A stretch of 64,000 nt of DNA from Terrilactibacillus laevilacticus (GCF_006517395.1 NZ_VDCY01000008.1:62001-126000); one strand, 5' to 3'; counted from the first letter of the stretch, positions 1 to 9,577 are shown. The notes: a model not told the origin generated them from the letters alone. Numbers and translations are program-made.

Positions 1-210
1 GCCTTCTGTCGTGCTATACTGCAATGCAGATTCTCCAGATTCTGTAAGCACAGCCTCACATGCTACTTTAATATCTTCAATGGGAAAAAGTTCAGGAGCT
101 GGAAGCCCACCCGCAAATGAAATAACTTCAGGTTTTGCGGTAACCTTTAATATTTCTCTTGTTTCTGAAGCCTGTACATGATTACATCGTTCTGAAAATT
201 TACTACCCAT
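1..210 (-). CDS. PLP-dependent aminotransferase, N-terminal part (runs off window)
   Basis: Seventy codons are open from an ATG at 210 (good site GGAGG on the minus strand, about 8 bases upstream) to the window edge, with no stop. The translation carries ISFAGGLPAPELFP and LQYSTTEG, the typical N-terminal signature of fold-type I aminotransferases of the 2-aminoadipate/valine-pyruvate (MocR C-domain-like) group, where this segment forms part of the substrate pocket. The catalytic lysine lies beyond the edge, so activity and substrate cannot be judged. Family assignment is from recognised motifs; substrate is unknown. Confidence 0.7.
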   Translation of the reverse strand, partial: MGSKFSERCNHVQASETREILKVTAKPEVISFAGGLPAPELFPIEDIKVACEAVLTESGESALQYSTTEG

Positions 211-432
211 TTTAATGCCTCCAATTTTGTATAGATCATGAGATAACTCATACTTTTCTAAATATGCCTATCGTTATGAGTTATAACACAAACACCTACT
301 TTATTTCCTACATCTTATCACAATTTGGAACAATTTATTTTACTGATTATGAAATTTGTCGATTCTTTTAAGAAAAAATTTTCAGCATCCATTAGTGGAA
401 ATTTTTATATTTTTCACAAAGTTGGACTTAAT

Positions 433-716
433 GTGCGTGTTCAAAAAGGTGACAAATATAAAGGGTTACTGGCTAAGTACGCTGGATCCTGCCACAACGC
501 CAGCACTAGACCGTCCTGGGCATCGGCGGCTAAGAGCTGGCCAGTGTTCCTTAGGACCGGCATTCCTCTCGTTGTAGTAGCTTCAGGCGCCAGCCACAGG
601 AAGTGAGCGATTTTAGCTAGAGATCCACTTTTATACCCGCTACATGAGGACCGGAAAAAACAAGAGGGCGCAGAGATTCGTAGCTTATCATTTGGTGACT
701 TTTTCAAGCAACCTTT
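433..716 (-). repeat. Degenerate structured intergenic repeat, long variant
   Basis: The left edge reads GTGCGTGTTCAAAAAGGTGAC and the right edge is a degenerate inverted match (GTGACTTTTTCAAGC). Read on the minus strand it shares the order AAAGTCACCAAATGATAAGC, CGAATCTCTGCG, CCGGTCCTCATGTAG with the compact copy at 26458-26610, but has about 130 extra bases in the apical part. The copy at 17273-17474 shares parts of the extra block (GATCTCTAGCTAAAATC, GGCGCCTGAA). Open frames across it are incidental. Confidence 0.6.
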
Positions 717-799
717 TAAAGTATAAAAAGACAGCATGACAATAAGTATGTCACACCGCCTTATTATGATCCAATTTCAAGACTTAAATTTTATTACCT

Positions 800-997
800 T
801 TAATGTTTATTGAATTTTTTCTCAAAATCATCTCGTAAATCTTTCGCTTCGTTCACATTCTCTTGAACTTTGGCTTTTATCTTGTCTTTTTTTCCTTCCG
901 CTTCAGTTTCAGCATTGTCTGTATAATATCCCGCTTTTTCTTTCACTTCACCTTTGACTTTCGTATAAGCAGCTTTGACTTTGTCTTTTGTTGACAT
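800..997 (-). CDS. csbD: CsbD family general-stress protein
   Basis: A 65-residue, very lysine- and glutamate-rich protein with the family pattern of paired helices (KVKAAYTKVKGEVKEKAG followed by AEGKKDKIKAKVQENV). CsbD proteins are small cytosolic general-stress proteins of unknown biochemical activity. The ATG at 997 has AGGAGG at the right distance. A sigma-B-like promoter (GTTTAG, 13-base spacer, GGGAAT) sits 34-58 bases upstream, in keeping with the sigma-B control known for csbD in Bacillus subtilis. It stands alone between an intergenic repeat and the reductase gene on the other strand. Confidence 0.85.
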   Translation of the reverse strand: MSTKDKVKAAYTKVKGEVKEKAGYYTDNAETEAEGKKDKIKAKVQENVNEAKDLRDDFEKKFNKH

Positions 998-1030
998 ATA
1001 TTATACCTCCTGTCTTAGGTTAGTTTTTAT

Positions 1031-1055
1031 ATTCCCAACCGAGATATATCTAAAC
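1031..1055 (-). promoter_or_regulatory. Sigma-B-like promoter of csbD
   Basis: On the minus strand GTTTAG and GGGAAT are separated by 13 bases, close to the sigma-B consensus GTTTAA-N12-15-GGGTAT. It lies just upstream of a gene family known to be sigma-B dependent. No transcript data are available. Confidence 0.6.
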
Positions 1056-1299
1056 ATAGCCTAGTGGAGAGTTAAAAAATGTCATCCAAATTATAGCGTG
1101 ATTAATTTTTCTTCTTTTTTAAAGTAGTTTTAAAGGTTTGCAAATGTCTAAACTTCACTGTATCCCCCTTTATCAGATAAATCGATAGAACGTATCTTAT
1201 CTATCTATTTTACTGAACCATAATTAAGATATACAATATAGCTAGTGATTTATCAACTGACATTTTTAAAACTTTTATGGCTAACAAGGTGGTGATAAA

Positions 1300-1836
1300 A
1301 TGCTCATTATAGACGGAAATAGCCGGGATAATGGGAATACACAGACACTTCTACATCTCCTCTTAGATAATATTCCACATGAATATATCGCACTTAGAGA
1401 TAAGGAAATCCATCCTATCATTGATGCAAGGCATACTGCTGAGGGCTTTCAGCCAGTAAAGGATGATTATCAACCCATTATTAAACAAGTATTGGAAAAC
1501 GACATTATTATCCTATCGACTCCGATATATTGGTATGGGATGAGTGGCCTTATGAAAAATTTCATTGATCGTTGGTCACAAAGTATGCGAGATCCATCAC
1601 TTAATTTTAAACAAGGCATGTATAAGAAAAAGATGTATGTGGTTACCGTTGGAGGAGATGAACCAAAGACAAAGGGACTACCCCTGATTATGCAATTTCA
1701 GTATATCTTTGATTTTGTAGGTGCTTCTTTTGAAGGGTATATTCTTGGTAAAGGGAATAAACCGGGTGATGTTTTAGAAGATCAAGAAACGATGAATCAA
1801 GTGAAGTTTTATCGTCAAGTATTTAATAGGTTATAA
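1300..1836 (+). CDS. NAD(P)H-dependent FMN reductase-like flavodoxin-fold protein
   Basis: The 178-residue protein begins MLIIDGNSRDNGNTQTLL, the FMN-phosphate loop of the flavodoxin-like NADPH:FMN reductase fold, and carries STPIYWYGMSGLMKNFIDRW, the second flavin-contacting segment found in iron-sulfur-flavoprotein and azoreductase relatives. It is expected to be a soluble flavin reductase or quinone reductase; substrate unknown. ATG at 1300 has AAGGTGGTGA upstream. rarD follows after 32 bases on the same strand, so the two may be co-transcribed. Confidence 0.75.
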   Translation: MLIIDGNSRDNGNTQTLLHLLLDNIPHEYIALRDKEIHPIIDARHTAEGFQPVKDDYQPIIKQVLENDIIILSTPIYWYGMSGLMKNFIDRWSQSMRDPSLNFKQGMYKKKMYVVTVGGDEPKTKGLPLIMQFQYIFDFVGASFEGYILGKGNKPGDVLEDQETMNQVKFYRQVFNRL

Positions 1837-1868
1837 GAATGAAATATTATAGAAAAAGAGGCAAAGGA

Positions 1869-2795
1869 ATGAATTCAGAAAACAGAAATCAAATCGGTAT
1901 TTTTTGTGCTATCGGCGCTTATTTTATGTGGGGGATTTTCCCGCTTTATTGGAAACCATTAAATGAAGTCCCTGCTTTTGAAATATTGGCTCATCGAATC
2001 TTTTGGGCTTTCATCTTCATGATGGTTCTTTTAATTTGGAACAAGAGATTTCATGACTTTATGGTTAATTTTAAGGTACTATTCAAACCAATGAATTTTA
2101 TACTCGTTTTTTTAGCGGCCATTCTTATCAGCATTAATTGGTGTGTGTACATATGGGCTGTTAATAATGGGCATGTCATTGAGACGAGTTTAGGTTATTA
2201 TATTAACCCGCTCATTAGTATTTTACTGGCCATTATCTTTTTAAAAGAAAAACTTAATTTATGGCAAATTGTAGCGATTGGATTTGCGACAGTTGGTGTT
2301 TTAATTCTTACGATCGAATATGGTCAAATTCCATATGTGGCATTAACCTTAGCCTTATCTTTTGGGTTTTACGGTCTTGTTAAGAAATTTATTCATTTCG
2401 ATTCCACCATTGGCTTAACCTATGAAACCCTTTTTGTCACACCAATTGCTGCTGGGTTTCTCATCTTTATTCAAGCAAAAGGCACGGCTGCTTTTGGGAA
2501 TATTTCGGTCTTGACGACCATTTTATTAATTGGAACAGGGGTTGCAACCGCCTTGCCATTGCTTTGTTTTGCGGAAGCAGCGAAGAGGATACCTCTTTCA
2601 ATGCTCGGGTTTTTTCAATATATCGCACCAACGATGACACTCATACTTGGTCTTACCGTTTTTAAAGAATCTTTCTCTCATGTTCAATTAATCTCCTTTA
2701 TGTTCATTTGGGTCGCTCTCATTGTCTTCTCACTGTCAGGAACCAAATTTATGACAAGACTGCTTCCAAAAGGGCATTCTATTCGAGTTAAGTAA
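1869..2795 (+). CDS. rarD: RarD-type EamA family transporter
   Basis: About 308 residues with ten hydrophobic segments and the RarD N-terminal signature GIFCAIGAYFMWGIFPLYWK, so an inner-membrane DMT-superfamily permease of unknown substrate (RarD was linked to chloramphenicol sensitivity). I chose ATG 1869, residue 11 of the longer frame from 1839, because GAGG lies 7 bases before it and family members start MN..NQIGI. It ends just before a strong bidirectional terminator shared with ribH. Confidence 0.85.
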   Translation: MNSENRNQIGIFCAIGAYFMWGIFPLYWKPLNEVPAFEILAHRIFWAFIFMMVLLIWNKRFHDFMVNFKVLFKPMNFILVFLAAILISINWCVYIWAVNNGHVIETSLGYYINPLISILLAIIFLKEKLNLWQIVAIGFATVGVLILTIEYGQIPYVALTLALSFGFYGLVKKFIHFDSTIGLTYETLFVTPIAAGFLIFIQAKGTAAFGNISVLTTILLIGTGVATALPLLCFAEAAKRIPLSMLGFFQYIAPTMTLILGLTVFKESFSHVQLISFMFIWVALIVFSLSGTKFMTRLLPKGHSIRVK

Positions 2796-2805
2796 CTTTA
2801 TATAA

Positions 2806-2847
2806 AAAGAAAGGCCTGCTTCAAAAATAGAAGCAAGCCTTTCTTTC
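2806..2847. terminator. Bidirectional rho-independent terminator between rarD and ribH
   Basis: Near-perfect stem AGAAAGGCCTGCTTC / GAAGCAAGCCTTTCT with a 7-base loop and A- and T-rich flanks on both sides. It sits between the convergent 3' ends of rarD and ribH. Confidence 0.85.
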
Positions 2848-2854
2848 TGTCAAT

Positions 2855-3325
2855 TTACTTTTCAATACTTGCCGTTAAATTCGCCATTTCAATGGCACTA
2901 ACAGCAGCTTCCCAGCCTTTGTTTCCTGCTTTTGTTCCAGCACGTTCGATTGACTGTTCGATATTTTCGGTTGTCAATACACCAAAGACAATCGGAATTC
3001 CCGTTTGGAGATTGAGTGATGCAACCCCTTTTGACACTTCACTGCATACATAATCAAAATGAGGTGTTGCCCCGCGAATAACCGTTCCTAATGTGATAAT
3101 GGCATCATATTTTTTAGTTTCTGCTAATTTTTTTGCAATCAATGGGATTTCAAAAGCCCCTGGCACCCATGCCACATCCACATTATCTTCTGCAACACCA
3201 TGGCGCTTTAACGCATCAAGAGCACCAGATAGTAATTTATTTGTAATAAATTCGTTGAAACGGCCAACCACGATACCAACTTTTAAATCTGTACCAATTA
3301 AATGTCCTTCAAATACTGTATTCAT
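2855..3325 (-). CDS. ribH: 6,7-dimethyl-8-ribityllumazine synthase
   Basis: 156 residues with the lumazine synthase landmarks [34 protein letters not shown] and the catalytic-loop region [17 protein letters not shown](T)[10 protein letters not shown]. It condenses 5-amino-6-ribitylamino-uracil with dihydroxybutanone phosphate and normally assembles a capsid-like shell. It is the last gene of the rib operon but is separated from ribBA by about 550 bases filled with tandem repeats, so its expression may be partly uncoupled. The ATG at 3325 has AAGGAGAG upstream. Confidence 0.95.
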   Translation of the reverse strand: MNTVFEGHLIGTDLKVGIVVGRFNEFITNKLLSGALDALKRHGVAEDNVDVAWVPGAFEIPLIAKKLAETKKYDAIITLGTVIRGATPHFDYVCSEVSKGVASLNLQTGIPIVFGVLTTENIEQSIERAGTKAGNKGWEAAVSAIEMANLTASIEK

Positions 3326-3392
3326 CTTTTATTCTCTCCTTATGCTGTATTAAAGTGATTTGTTAATTCTCAATTTTTTAGCTTTTTTCTAG

Positions 3393-3885
3393 ACTTTTTG
3401 AACTTCCTCTTAAAAATGTTCAAAAAGGAGGACAAAAAGAACCGAGAAGTTCAAGGAAGCGACGCTTTGAGTACCGGAACGTATGGTTTTAATACGTGAG
3501 GAACGGATAAGCAAGCTGACGCAGAAATTCGACAGTTATTTTTCCCGGACTTTTTGAACTTCCTCTTAAAAATGTTCAAAAAGGGGGACAAAAAGAACCC
3601 AGAAGTTCAAGGAAGCGACGCTTTGAGTACCGGAACGTATGGTTTTAATACGTGAGGAACGGATAAGCGAGCTGACGCAGAAATTCGACAGTTATTTTTC
3701 CCGGACTTTTTGAACTTCCTCTTATAAATGTTCAAAAAGGAGGACAAAAAGAACCCAGAAGTTCAAGGAAGCGACGCTTTGAGTACCGGAACGTATAGTT
3801 TTAATACGTGAGGAACGGATAAGCAAGCTGACGCAGAAATTCGACAGTTATTTTTCCCGGACTTTTTGAACTTCCTCTTATAAAT
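3393..3885 (-). repeat. Three tandem 156-bp structured repeats plus partial fourth, between ribBA and ribH
   Basis: Units start at 3393, 3549 and 3705 with an exact 156-base period and only a few substitutions; the first ~25 bases of a fourth unit start at 3861 and run into the ribBA stop codon. Each unit has an end palindrome (CTTTTTGAAC / GTTCAAAAAG) and a central hairpin (ACGTAT / ATACGT on the minus strand). Architecture matches the single copy at 26458-26610. Length and structure recall bcr1-type elements of the Bacillus cereus group (about 155 bp), but identity to them is not tested here. Confidence 0.9.
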
Positions 3886-5071
3886 GTAACAAATGCCCCA
3901 TCTTCTCAACTTTAGTATGCATATAACGCTCATTCTCCTTTAAAACAGGCATTTCTAATGGAACCCGTTCAATGTCTTCGAAATCAAAAGCCTCAAGATC
4001 AGCTATTTTCATTGGATTGTTTGTTAGTAGTCTAATTTTCTTAACACCTAGGTCTTGAAGCATTTGGGCCGCAATATCAAAGGTTCTCATATCAGCTGGA
4101 AAACCTAATTGTTCATTGGCTTCAACTGTATCATAGCCTTGTTCTTGAAGGGCGTAGGCCCTTAATTTATTCATTAGCCCAATTCCTCTTCCTTCTTGGC
4201 GAAGATAGAGAAGGACGCCTTTACCTTCTTTTTCAATCGTCTGCAAAGCTGCATGCAATTGAGGGCCACAGTCACACCGGTGTGATCCAAAGACATCCCC
4301 TGTTAGACACTCTGAATGTATTCTGACGAGGGTCGGTTCACCGTCTGATACCTCCCCTTTTATTAAGGCAACATGCTCTTTATCATCAATCAGACTTGTA
4401 TAACCAACGGCTTTAAAGTCGCCAAATGACGTCGGAAGATGAATCTCAACTTCTCGATTAATGATAGCCTCGTGACTTTTCCGATAGGCGATTAAATCTT
4501 TGACTGTTATGATGGAAAGTTTAAATTTCTGTGCCATTTGAACAAGCTCTGGATAACGCGCCATCGTACCATTGTCGTTCATGATTTCACAGATAACGGC
4601 TGCTGGTTTGGCACCGCACAATTTAGCTAGATCCACCGCTGCTTCCGTGTGACCTTGACGCCTCAAAACGCCCCCAGATTTTGCGATAAGCGGAAAGACA
4701 TGCCCTGGACGGTTGAAATCACTGGCTGTTGCATGGTCATCGACTAAGGCTTGAATCGTTTTTGAACGTTCGAAGGCGCTAATCCCTGTTTTCGTCGTCT
4801 TATGGTCTATGCTAACGGTAAATGCCGTTCGATGGGCATCGGTATTATGGCTGACCATCGGAGCTAAACCAAGAGATTGCGCAAGTTCCTCTGATATAGG
4901 GGTACAAATGAGTCCTCTACCATGTGTCGCCATAAAGTTAATAACTTCAGGTGTTACCGTTTCAGCTAACGAAACTAAATCACCTTCATTTTCACGATTC
5001 TCATCATCGCAGACAATAATCGGTTTACCTTCTTTTAAATCACGAAGGGCTTCATCTATTGAATTTTTCAT
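3878..5071 (-). CDS. ribBA: 3,4-dihydroxy-2-butanone-4-phosphate synthase / GTP cyclohydrolase II
   Basis: Fused enzyme of about 397 residues. The N-terminal RibB half carries the acidic [10 protein letters not shown] loop and [10 protein letters not shown]; the C-terminal RibA half carries the zinc cysteines in [20 protein letters not shown] and the arginine-rich [11 protein letters not shown]. It supplies both precursors of riboflavin. The open frame begins at TTG 5089, but ATG 5071 (MKNSIDEAL) has AGGG 9 bases upstream and matches family starts. Its stop codon lies inside the first bases of the adjacent repeat array, so the very last codons may have been altered by repeat insertion. Confidence 0.95.
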   Translation of the reverse strand: MKNSIDEALRDLKEGKPIIVCDDENRENEGDLVSLAETVTPEVINFMATHGRGLICTPISEELAQSLGLAPMVSHNTDAHRTAFTVSIDHKTTKTGISAFERSKTIQALVDDHATASDFNRPGHVFPLIAKSGGVLRRQGHTEAAVDLAKLCGAKPAAVICEIMNDNGTMARYPELVQMAQKFKLSIITVKDLIAYRKSHEAIINREVEIHLPTSFGDFKAVGYTSLIDDKEHVALIKGEVSDGEPTLVRIHSECLTGDVFGSHRCDCGPQLHAALQTIEKEGKGVLLYLRQEGRGIGLMNKLRAYALQEQGYDTVEANEQLGFPADMRTFDIAAQMLQDLGVKKIRLLTNNPMKIADLEAFDFEDIERVPLEMPVLKENERYMHTKVEKMGHLLHL

Positions 5072-5089
5072 ACGTATCATCCCTAACAA

Positions 5090-5731
5090 CTAATTTGTAA
5101 AACCATGTTTTGCGAGAAAATCCATTGTAATTGAACTGGATGGTGTCGTCGTTGGTTCTTGATTAATATACTTTTGTAAGACATCACACTCGATATTGAC
5201 ATGATCTCCCACTCTTTTTTTGCCTAAAATGGTGAATTCGGCCGAATGTGGAATTAGTGAGATGGTAAACGACGTCGTAGTCACATCAAATAGTGTCAAA
5301 CTTGTCCCATCCACAGCTACCGAACCCTTAAGAGCCAATCTATTTGTAATCTGCGCGCCCGCTTGTATCGTCATATAAATGGCGTTACCCTTTGTTAAAA
5401 TATGTTTAATTTGTCCAACGCCATCAATATGACCTGTCATGAAATGACCACCAAATCTTCCATTAGCCGACATTGCCCTCTCTAGGTTTACTTCATGATG
5501 GGGTTTTAGCCATTTTAAAGTTGTCCCCTTAATGGTTTCCGGCATAACATCCGCATCAAATCCATTTTTTGAAAAAGAAGTAACGGTTAAACAGACGCCA
5601 TTGATCGCAATGCTTTCTCCTAACTTCGTATCATTTAATATTTCAGATGCCTGTATTGACAACTGAATCGCATCAGTTTTTTTAGTTATACTTTGAACTT
5701 CTCCCACTTCTTCTACAATCCCAGTAAACAA
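5090..5731 (-). CDS. ribE: Riboflavin synthase, alpha subunit
   Basis: Two tandem lumazine-binding halves: LFTGIVEEVGEVQ...SIAINGVCLTV...MPETIKGTTL and GGHFMTGHIDGVGQI...VAVDGTSLTLFDV. It dismutates two lumazines to riboflavin. The frame is open to 5797, but the family starts at (M)FTGIVEE, and a TTG at 5731 is preceded by AGAAGGTGA, which also contains the ribD stop codon. Start at TTG 5731 gives 213 residues, the usual length, and translational coupling to ribD. Confidence 0.93.
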   Translation of the reverse strand: MFTGIVEEVGEVQSITKKTDAIQLSIQASEILNDTKLGESIAINGVCLTVTSFSKNGFDADVMPETIKGTTLKWLKPHHEVNLERAMSANGRFGGHFMTGHIDGVGQIKHILTKGNAIYMTIQAGAQITNRLALKGSVAVDGTSLTLFDVTTTSFTISLIPHSAEFTILGKKRVGDHVNIECDVLQKYINQEPTTTPSSSITMDFLAKHGFTN

Positions 5732-5735
5732 GACA

Positions 5736-6827
5736 TCACCTTCTTTCAGGCCTAGCTGTGACTTTAAAGTCTTGACCCATTCTTTCGATAGATTCAATAT
5801 TCATATGAATAGCTTGCGATAGTTTTGAAATGCCTATTCCACCAAAAATGGAAGGTGCCTTTTCGCCACCAATAATCTTAGGGGCAAAATACATGATGAG
5901 TTCATCAAAGCAAGCTTCTTTTATAAAACTTTCATGAATGGTTGCTCCGCCTTCAACTAAAAGAGATGTGACCAGTTTCTCCCCAAGAAGATGGAGAACA
6001 TCTTTTATCTTAATCTTATCGACTGGTAGCTCATAAATAGTGACTTGATCCTGTTTTATCAAACGACGTTTCTTTTCTTGATCAATTTGAGACCCTGTCA
6101 TAATCCATGTTGGCGCCGCTTGATCTTTGATCACTTGACTCTCTTCTGGTGTTCTTAAATGCGTATCTAAAATAATACGAATCGGGTTTTTCCCACCATG
6201 AGGTAATCGAGTCGTTAAGCTCGGATTATCTGTTATGACCGTATTGACGCCAACAAGAATACTATCATGTTGATGACGAAGTTGATGAACATCCTGGCGA
6301 GACTCTTCCCCAGTTATCCACTGACTCTCACCCGTTACTGTGGCCGTTTTTCCATCTATACTGCTAGCAGTCTTCAATGTCACAAACGGAAGCTTCTTCT
6401 TCATATAATGATAGAAAAATTTATTGAGTTGATCAGCCTGTTCTTTCAAAACGCCTGTCTCTACCTGAATTCCTGCTTGTCTTATTCTTTCTAAACCTTG
6501 ACCTGAAACAAGAGGATTCGGATCATTGGAAGCTACAACCACTCTTTTTAATTCCTTTTCAATAATTAAATCAGCACAAGGCGGTGTTTTACCAAAATGA
6601 GAACAAGGTTCTAATGTGACATAAATCGTAGCACCTATTGCTCGCTCGCCTGCCATTCGAAGAGCTTGGACTTCCGCATGTGCTTCTCCCGCTTTTAAAT
6701 GAGCTCCCATGCCGACGATCTCACCATGATTCACAACTACTGCACCTACTGCAGGATTTGGACTTGTCTGACCTATCGTTGCTTTTGCTAAATCTATAGC
6801 GAGTTTCATATAATCTTGATCATTCAA
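5736..6827 (-). CDS. ribD: Bifunctional diaminohydroxyphosphoribosylaminopyrimidine deaminase / 5-amino-6-(5-phosphoribosylamino)uracil reductase
   Basis: The N-terminal cytidine-deaminase-like domain has HAEVQAL and PCSHFGKTPPC for zinc binding; the C-terminal reductase domain has VTLKTASSIDGKTA and LLVEGGATIHESF. First gene of the operon, directly downstream of the FMN riboswitch and its terminator. GTG 6836 is open, but AGTAGGTG lies 6 bases before TTG 6827, which I prefer as the start (363 residues). The stop TGA at 5736-5738 is part of the ribE ribosome binding site. Confidence 0.94.
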   Translation of the reverse strand: MNDQDYMKLAIDLAKATIGQTSPNPAVGAVVVNHGEIVGMGAHLKAGEAHAEVQALRMAGERAIGATIYVTLEPCSHFGKTPPCADLIIEKELKRVVVASNDPNPLVSGQGLERIRQAGIQVETGVLKEQADQLNKFFYHYMKKKLPFVTLKTASSIDGKTATVTGESQWITGEESRQDVHQLRHQHDSILVGVNTVITDNPSLTTRLPHGGKNPIRIILDTHLRTPEESQVIKDQAAPTWIMTGSQIDQEKKRRLIKQDQVTIYELPVDKIKIKDVLHLLGEKLVTSLLVEGGATIHESFIKEACFDELIMYFAPKIIGGEKAPSIFGGIGISKLSQAIHMNIESIERMGQDFKVTARPERR

Positions 6828-6856
6828 TGTAAACACCTACTCATTTTTATCCAAAG

Positions 6857-6887
6857 TTAAAAACCCTGAAGAAAACATCTTCAGGGT
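6857..6887 (-). terminator. Riboswitch-linked terminator upstream of ribD
   Basis: On the minus strand ACCCTGAAGA / TCTTCAGGGT form a stem with a short loop followed by TTTTTAAC. It lies between the FMN aptamer and ribD, the expected place for a transcription-attenuation expression platform. Confidence 0.85.
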
Positions 6888-7047
6888 TGATGAGTCTATA
6901 ATCATAGAATTCGTGTCAAATCAAGGGTGTGTTTTTTAAGTTTTACAAATTTGCTTATAATGGCAGAATAAATAAGCTGATTTGCTGCATCTCTATATTG
7001 AACAGAAATGAACACAAAAAATCACACGTTTATTTTACACTCATTTA

Positions 7048-7195
7048 CGATCCTTCTCCCATCCAGACTGTACTGTCGGCTTCAGTTTCTCACTGAATCC
7101 ACCGCTTATCTTAAAGAGATAACCGGGTCACGGGCTTAGATACACTAAAAATATCATCACCGCCGGTTGGGAATTTCACCCTACCCCGAAGGACT
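7048..7195 (-). promoter_or_regulatory. FMN riboswitch (RFN element)
   Basis: The minus strand contains the conserved RFN blocks in order: CTTCGGGGTAGGGTGAAATT, CCGGCGGTGATGA, AGCCCGTGACCCGG, GGATTCAGTGAGAAACTGAA, GCCGACAGTACAGTCTGGAT, GGGAGAAGGAT. FMN binding is expected to favour the downstream terminator and shut off ribDEBAH. Confidence 0.97.
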
Positions 7196-7223
7196 AAATT
7201 CGTTGATATGTTATTGTGGTCCT

Positions 7224-7236
7224 ATTTTAACAGAAG
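7224..7236 (-). promoter_or_regulatory. Possible extended -10 of the rib operon promoter
   Basis: TGTTAAAAT on the minus strand (TG-n-TAAAAT) lies about 30 bases before the riboswitch aptamer. No convincing -35 hexamer was found, which extended -10 promoters can tolerate. Tentative. Confidence 0.4.
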
Positions 7237-7463
7237 TAAAAAAGAAATGCATCTTTTTTGTTTTAAACTTGACTTCGATCATCTTTGTAAAGTTTACTCA
7301 AACATATTGTAAATACACGTTTTCAAGTCATTTTTTATGATACTCTTATATTGCAAGTCAGCCGATGTTGGACAATTTTTCCCCTATATTGTGCAAATCG
7401 ATTTGAGGTTATTTAACAGGGAACTTCTGACAGCTTATAAATATCAAATAAGGAGGTGATTAC

Positions 7464-7619
7464 TTGGTAAGAATCCTTGATTCAGAAAATAATGAATCTA
7501 TTCATCATGATGAGATTCTGATTACTAATGACAAAGTCATCCTCGTGATAAAAAAAGAATCAGCCGCTCAATTCCTCGCGTTTGGCTATAGAGTTCTTAA
7601 TAACAAAAAGCTTAGCTAA
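7464..7619 (+). CDS. Small uncharacterised protein (51 aa)
   Basis: TTG 7464 is preceded by a perfect AAGGAGGTGA ribosome binding site, and the frame MVRILDSENNESIHHDEILI...VILVIKKESAAQF...LNNKKLS is open for 51 codons. Composition is protein-like, alternating beta-strand-type stretches without a signal or membrane segment. No family recognised. It stands alone between the rib operon leader and the convergent DUF711 terminator. Confidence 0.55.
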   Translation: MVRILDSENNESIHHDEILITNDKVILVIKKESAAQFLAFGYRVLNNKKLS

Positions 7620-7717
7620 CGACTCTTCATCAAACCTTTTTAAAACACTCTCTTACTAACACCCCGTAATTCCTCTTACATACCATCATCTATCTAAACC
7701 AGCTACCTTGTATTTCA

Positions 7718-7753
7718 TAAAAAAAAGGACAAATCCTCTAACAGGATTCATCC
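7718..7753 (-). terminator. Terminator of the ACT/DUF711 operon
   Basis: Minus-strand stem GGA..AATCCT / AGGATT..TCC followed by eight T residues, just after the DUF711 stop codon. Confidence 0.75.
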
Positions 7754-7765
7754 TCATATAAATTA

Positions 7766-9121
7766 TTAGTTTTTAAATGAATGAATTGGGGCTGGAATGC
7801 GTCCACCTCGAGCAATAAAGTCATCAGCGGAAAATGGATTCACTTTCATAACGGGGGCATGTCCAAGTAATCCACCAAACTCAACTGTATCACCAATTTT
7901 TGTATTTGGAGCTGGAATGATTCGAACCGCTGTCGTTTTATTGTTGATTACACCGATGGCTGCTTCGTCGGCAATCATCGCTGATATTGTAGCTGCTGGT
8001 GTATCCCCAGGTATTGCGATCATATCAAGACCAACTGAACAAATGGCTGTCATTGCCTCAAGTTTTTCTAAATTGAGTGAGCCTTTATTTACGGCATCGA
8101 TCATTCCTGCATCTTCTGAAACTGGAATGAACGCTCCACTTAATCCACCTACATGTCCACATGCCATAACGCCGCCTTTTTTAACAGCATCGTTCAATAA
8201 AGCAAGAGCTGCTGTTGTGCCATGTGTACCGACGACTTCAAGTCCCATTTCTTCTAAAATATGGGCTACAGAATCTCCAACAGCAGGTGTAGGAGCAAGC
8301 GACAAATCAACGATACCAAAAGGAACACCAAGTCGTTTAGAAGCTTCTTGACCTACCAGTTGGCCCATCCTTGTTATTTTGAAAGCAATTTTTTTTACTG
8401 TCTCTGCCACAACATCAAAAGGTTCACCTTTAACTTTTTCAAGCGCTCGTTTAACGACTCCTGGCCCGCTAACACCGACATTTATGACACAATCGGCTTC
8501 ACCAACACCATGAAAAGCACCTGCCATGAACGGGTTATCTTCGACTGCATTCGCAAAAATAACTAGCTTCGCACAGCCTAATCCTTGAGTATCAGCCGTC
8601 AACTCAGCTGTTTTCTTCACAACCGTCCCAAGTTCTTTTACTGCATCCATATTAATCCCAGAGCGAGTGGAGCCAACATTGACAGATGAACAAACACGTT
8701 CAGTTACGCTAAGCGCCTCAGGAATGGATTGAATTAAGATCCGATCACCTTTACTGTATCCTTTTTGAACTAAAGCCGAAAAACCGCCAATAAAATTGAC
8801 TCCAACTTCTTTTGCTGCTTTATCTAGGGTTTTGGCAAAAGCGACATAATCTTGATCATCTGTAGCTCCTGCAATGAGTGCAATTGGTGTTACAGAAATA
8901 CGTTTATTAATGATCGGTATACCGAATTCAGATTCGATGTGTTCCCCAACTTCAACTAAATGTTTGGCTTTACTTGTTATTTTTTCATAAATACGTTGTC
9001 GCGCTTTTTCTCCATTGGAGTCTATGCAATCCAGTAATGAAATGCCCATGGTAATGGTACGAATATCTAACTTTTCCTCTTCGATCATACGTATGGTTTC
9101 GAGTATTTGTGTTGTTTCCAT
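7766..9121 (-). CDS. PFL family protein (UPF0210/DUF711)
   Basis: About 451 residues matching the UPF0210 family, with landmarks [40 protein letters not shown] and [19 protein letters not shown]. Structural work on the family shows a pyruvate-formate-lyase-like fold, but no activity is established. ATG 9121 follows GAGGTGG, which overlaps the stop of the upstream ACT gene, so the pair is translationally linked; this gene order is conserved across Firmicutes. Confidence 0.88.
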   Translation of the reverse strand: METTQILETIRMIEEEKLDIRTITMGISLLDCIDSNGEKARQRIYEKITSKAKHLVEVGEHIESEFGIPIINKRISVTPIALIAGATDDQDYVAFAKTLDKAAKEVGVNFIGGFSALVQKGYSKGDRILIQSIPEALSVTERVCSSVNVGSTRSGINMDAVKELGTVVKKTAELTADTQGLGCAKLVIFANAVEDNPFMAGAFHGVGEADCVINVGVSGPGVVKRALEKVKGEPFDVVAETVKKIAFKITRMGQLVGQEASKRLGVPFGIVDLSLAPTPAVGDSVAHILEEMGLEVVGTHGTTAALALLNDAVKKGGVMACGHVGGLSGAFIPVSEDAGMIDAVNKGSLNLEKLEAMTAICSVGLDMIAIPGDTPAATISAMIADEAAIGVINNKTTAVRIIPAPNTKIGDTVEFGGLLGHAPVMKVNPFSADDFIARGGRIPAPIHSFKN

Positions 9122-9135
9122 TATTTTATACCACC

Positions 9136-9405
9136 TCACAAACTGTGCATTGATTTGAATATTTCTTCGCGTTGAATTTTAATTTGCACGTGTAATTCTT
9201 CGCCTTTCGCGGCAAGCGACGATTTTATATCATCAAAGCTTTCTGTCACTTTTTCAAGGTCAAGGATCATCATCATCGTAAAATAACCATTCATAATCGT
9301 TTGACTGACATCTAATATATTAACATTGAGATCCGCTAATTTTTGGCTTACACCAGCAATGATCCCGACATTATCTTTTCCTATAACCGTCAATATGGCC
9401 CTCAT
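9136..9405 (-). CDS. ACT domain-containing protein (UPF0237 family)
   Basis: 89 residues consisting of one ACT domain ([37 protein letters not shown]) followed by a helical end. ACT domains bind small ligands such as amino acids. It immediately precedes the DUF711 gene, its usual partner, and probably acts as the ligand sensor for it; this is inference from gene order. AAGGAG lies 12 bases before the ATG. Confidence 0.85.
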   Translation of the reverse strand: MRAILTVIGKDNVGIIAGVSQKLADLNVNILDVSQTIMNGYFTMMMILDLEKVTESFDDIKSSLAAKGEELHVQIKIQREEIFKSMHSL

Positions 9406-9522
9406 TTAAAACAACAACTCCTTATATATACTAACTCTATTATACGTGAAAAAGAGGGCCGTACACGATTAGATTTCGACATAATTGAAAACTAAAGATC
9501 TTAGGAATTTAAAATATCCCGT

Positions 9523-9551
9523 AACCTAAACAGACATAGGTGCATATCTTG
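9523..9551 (+). promoter_or_regulatory. Sigma-K-like promoter
   Basis: AACC, 16 bases, CATATCTTG matches the sigma-K pattern mACm-N16-CATAnnnTA except the last base. The start site would fall about 20 bases before the coat-like gene. Pattern match only. Confidence 0.45.
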
Positions 9552-9577
9552 GTATGGCAAAGGAGGAGGTATGACGT

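Noticed and set aside
325-737. Open frames of 93, 73 and 98 codons on both strands
   Set aside because: They lie wholly or mainly within a structured repeat, have no ribosome sites and encode no recognisable protein.
3393-3885. CRISPR-like tandem repeat
   Set aside because: The units are 156 bases without spacers and no cas genes are present; it is a tandem intergenic repeat.
7797-8566. Long plus-strand frames opposite the DUF711 gene
   Set aside because: Shadows of the real minus-strand gene; no start signals.
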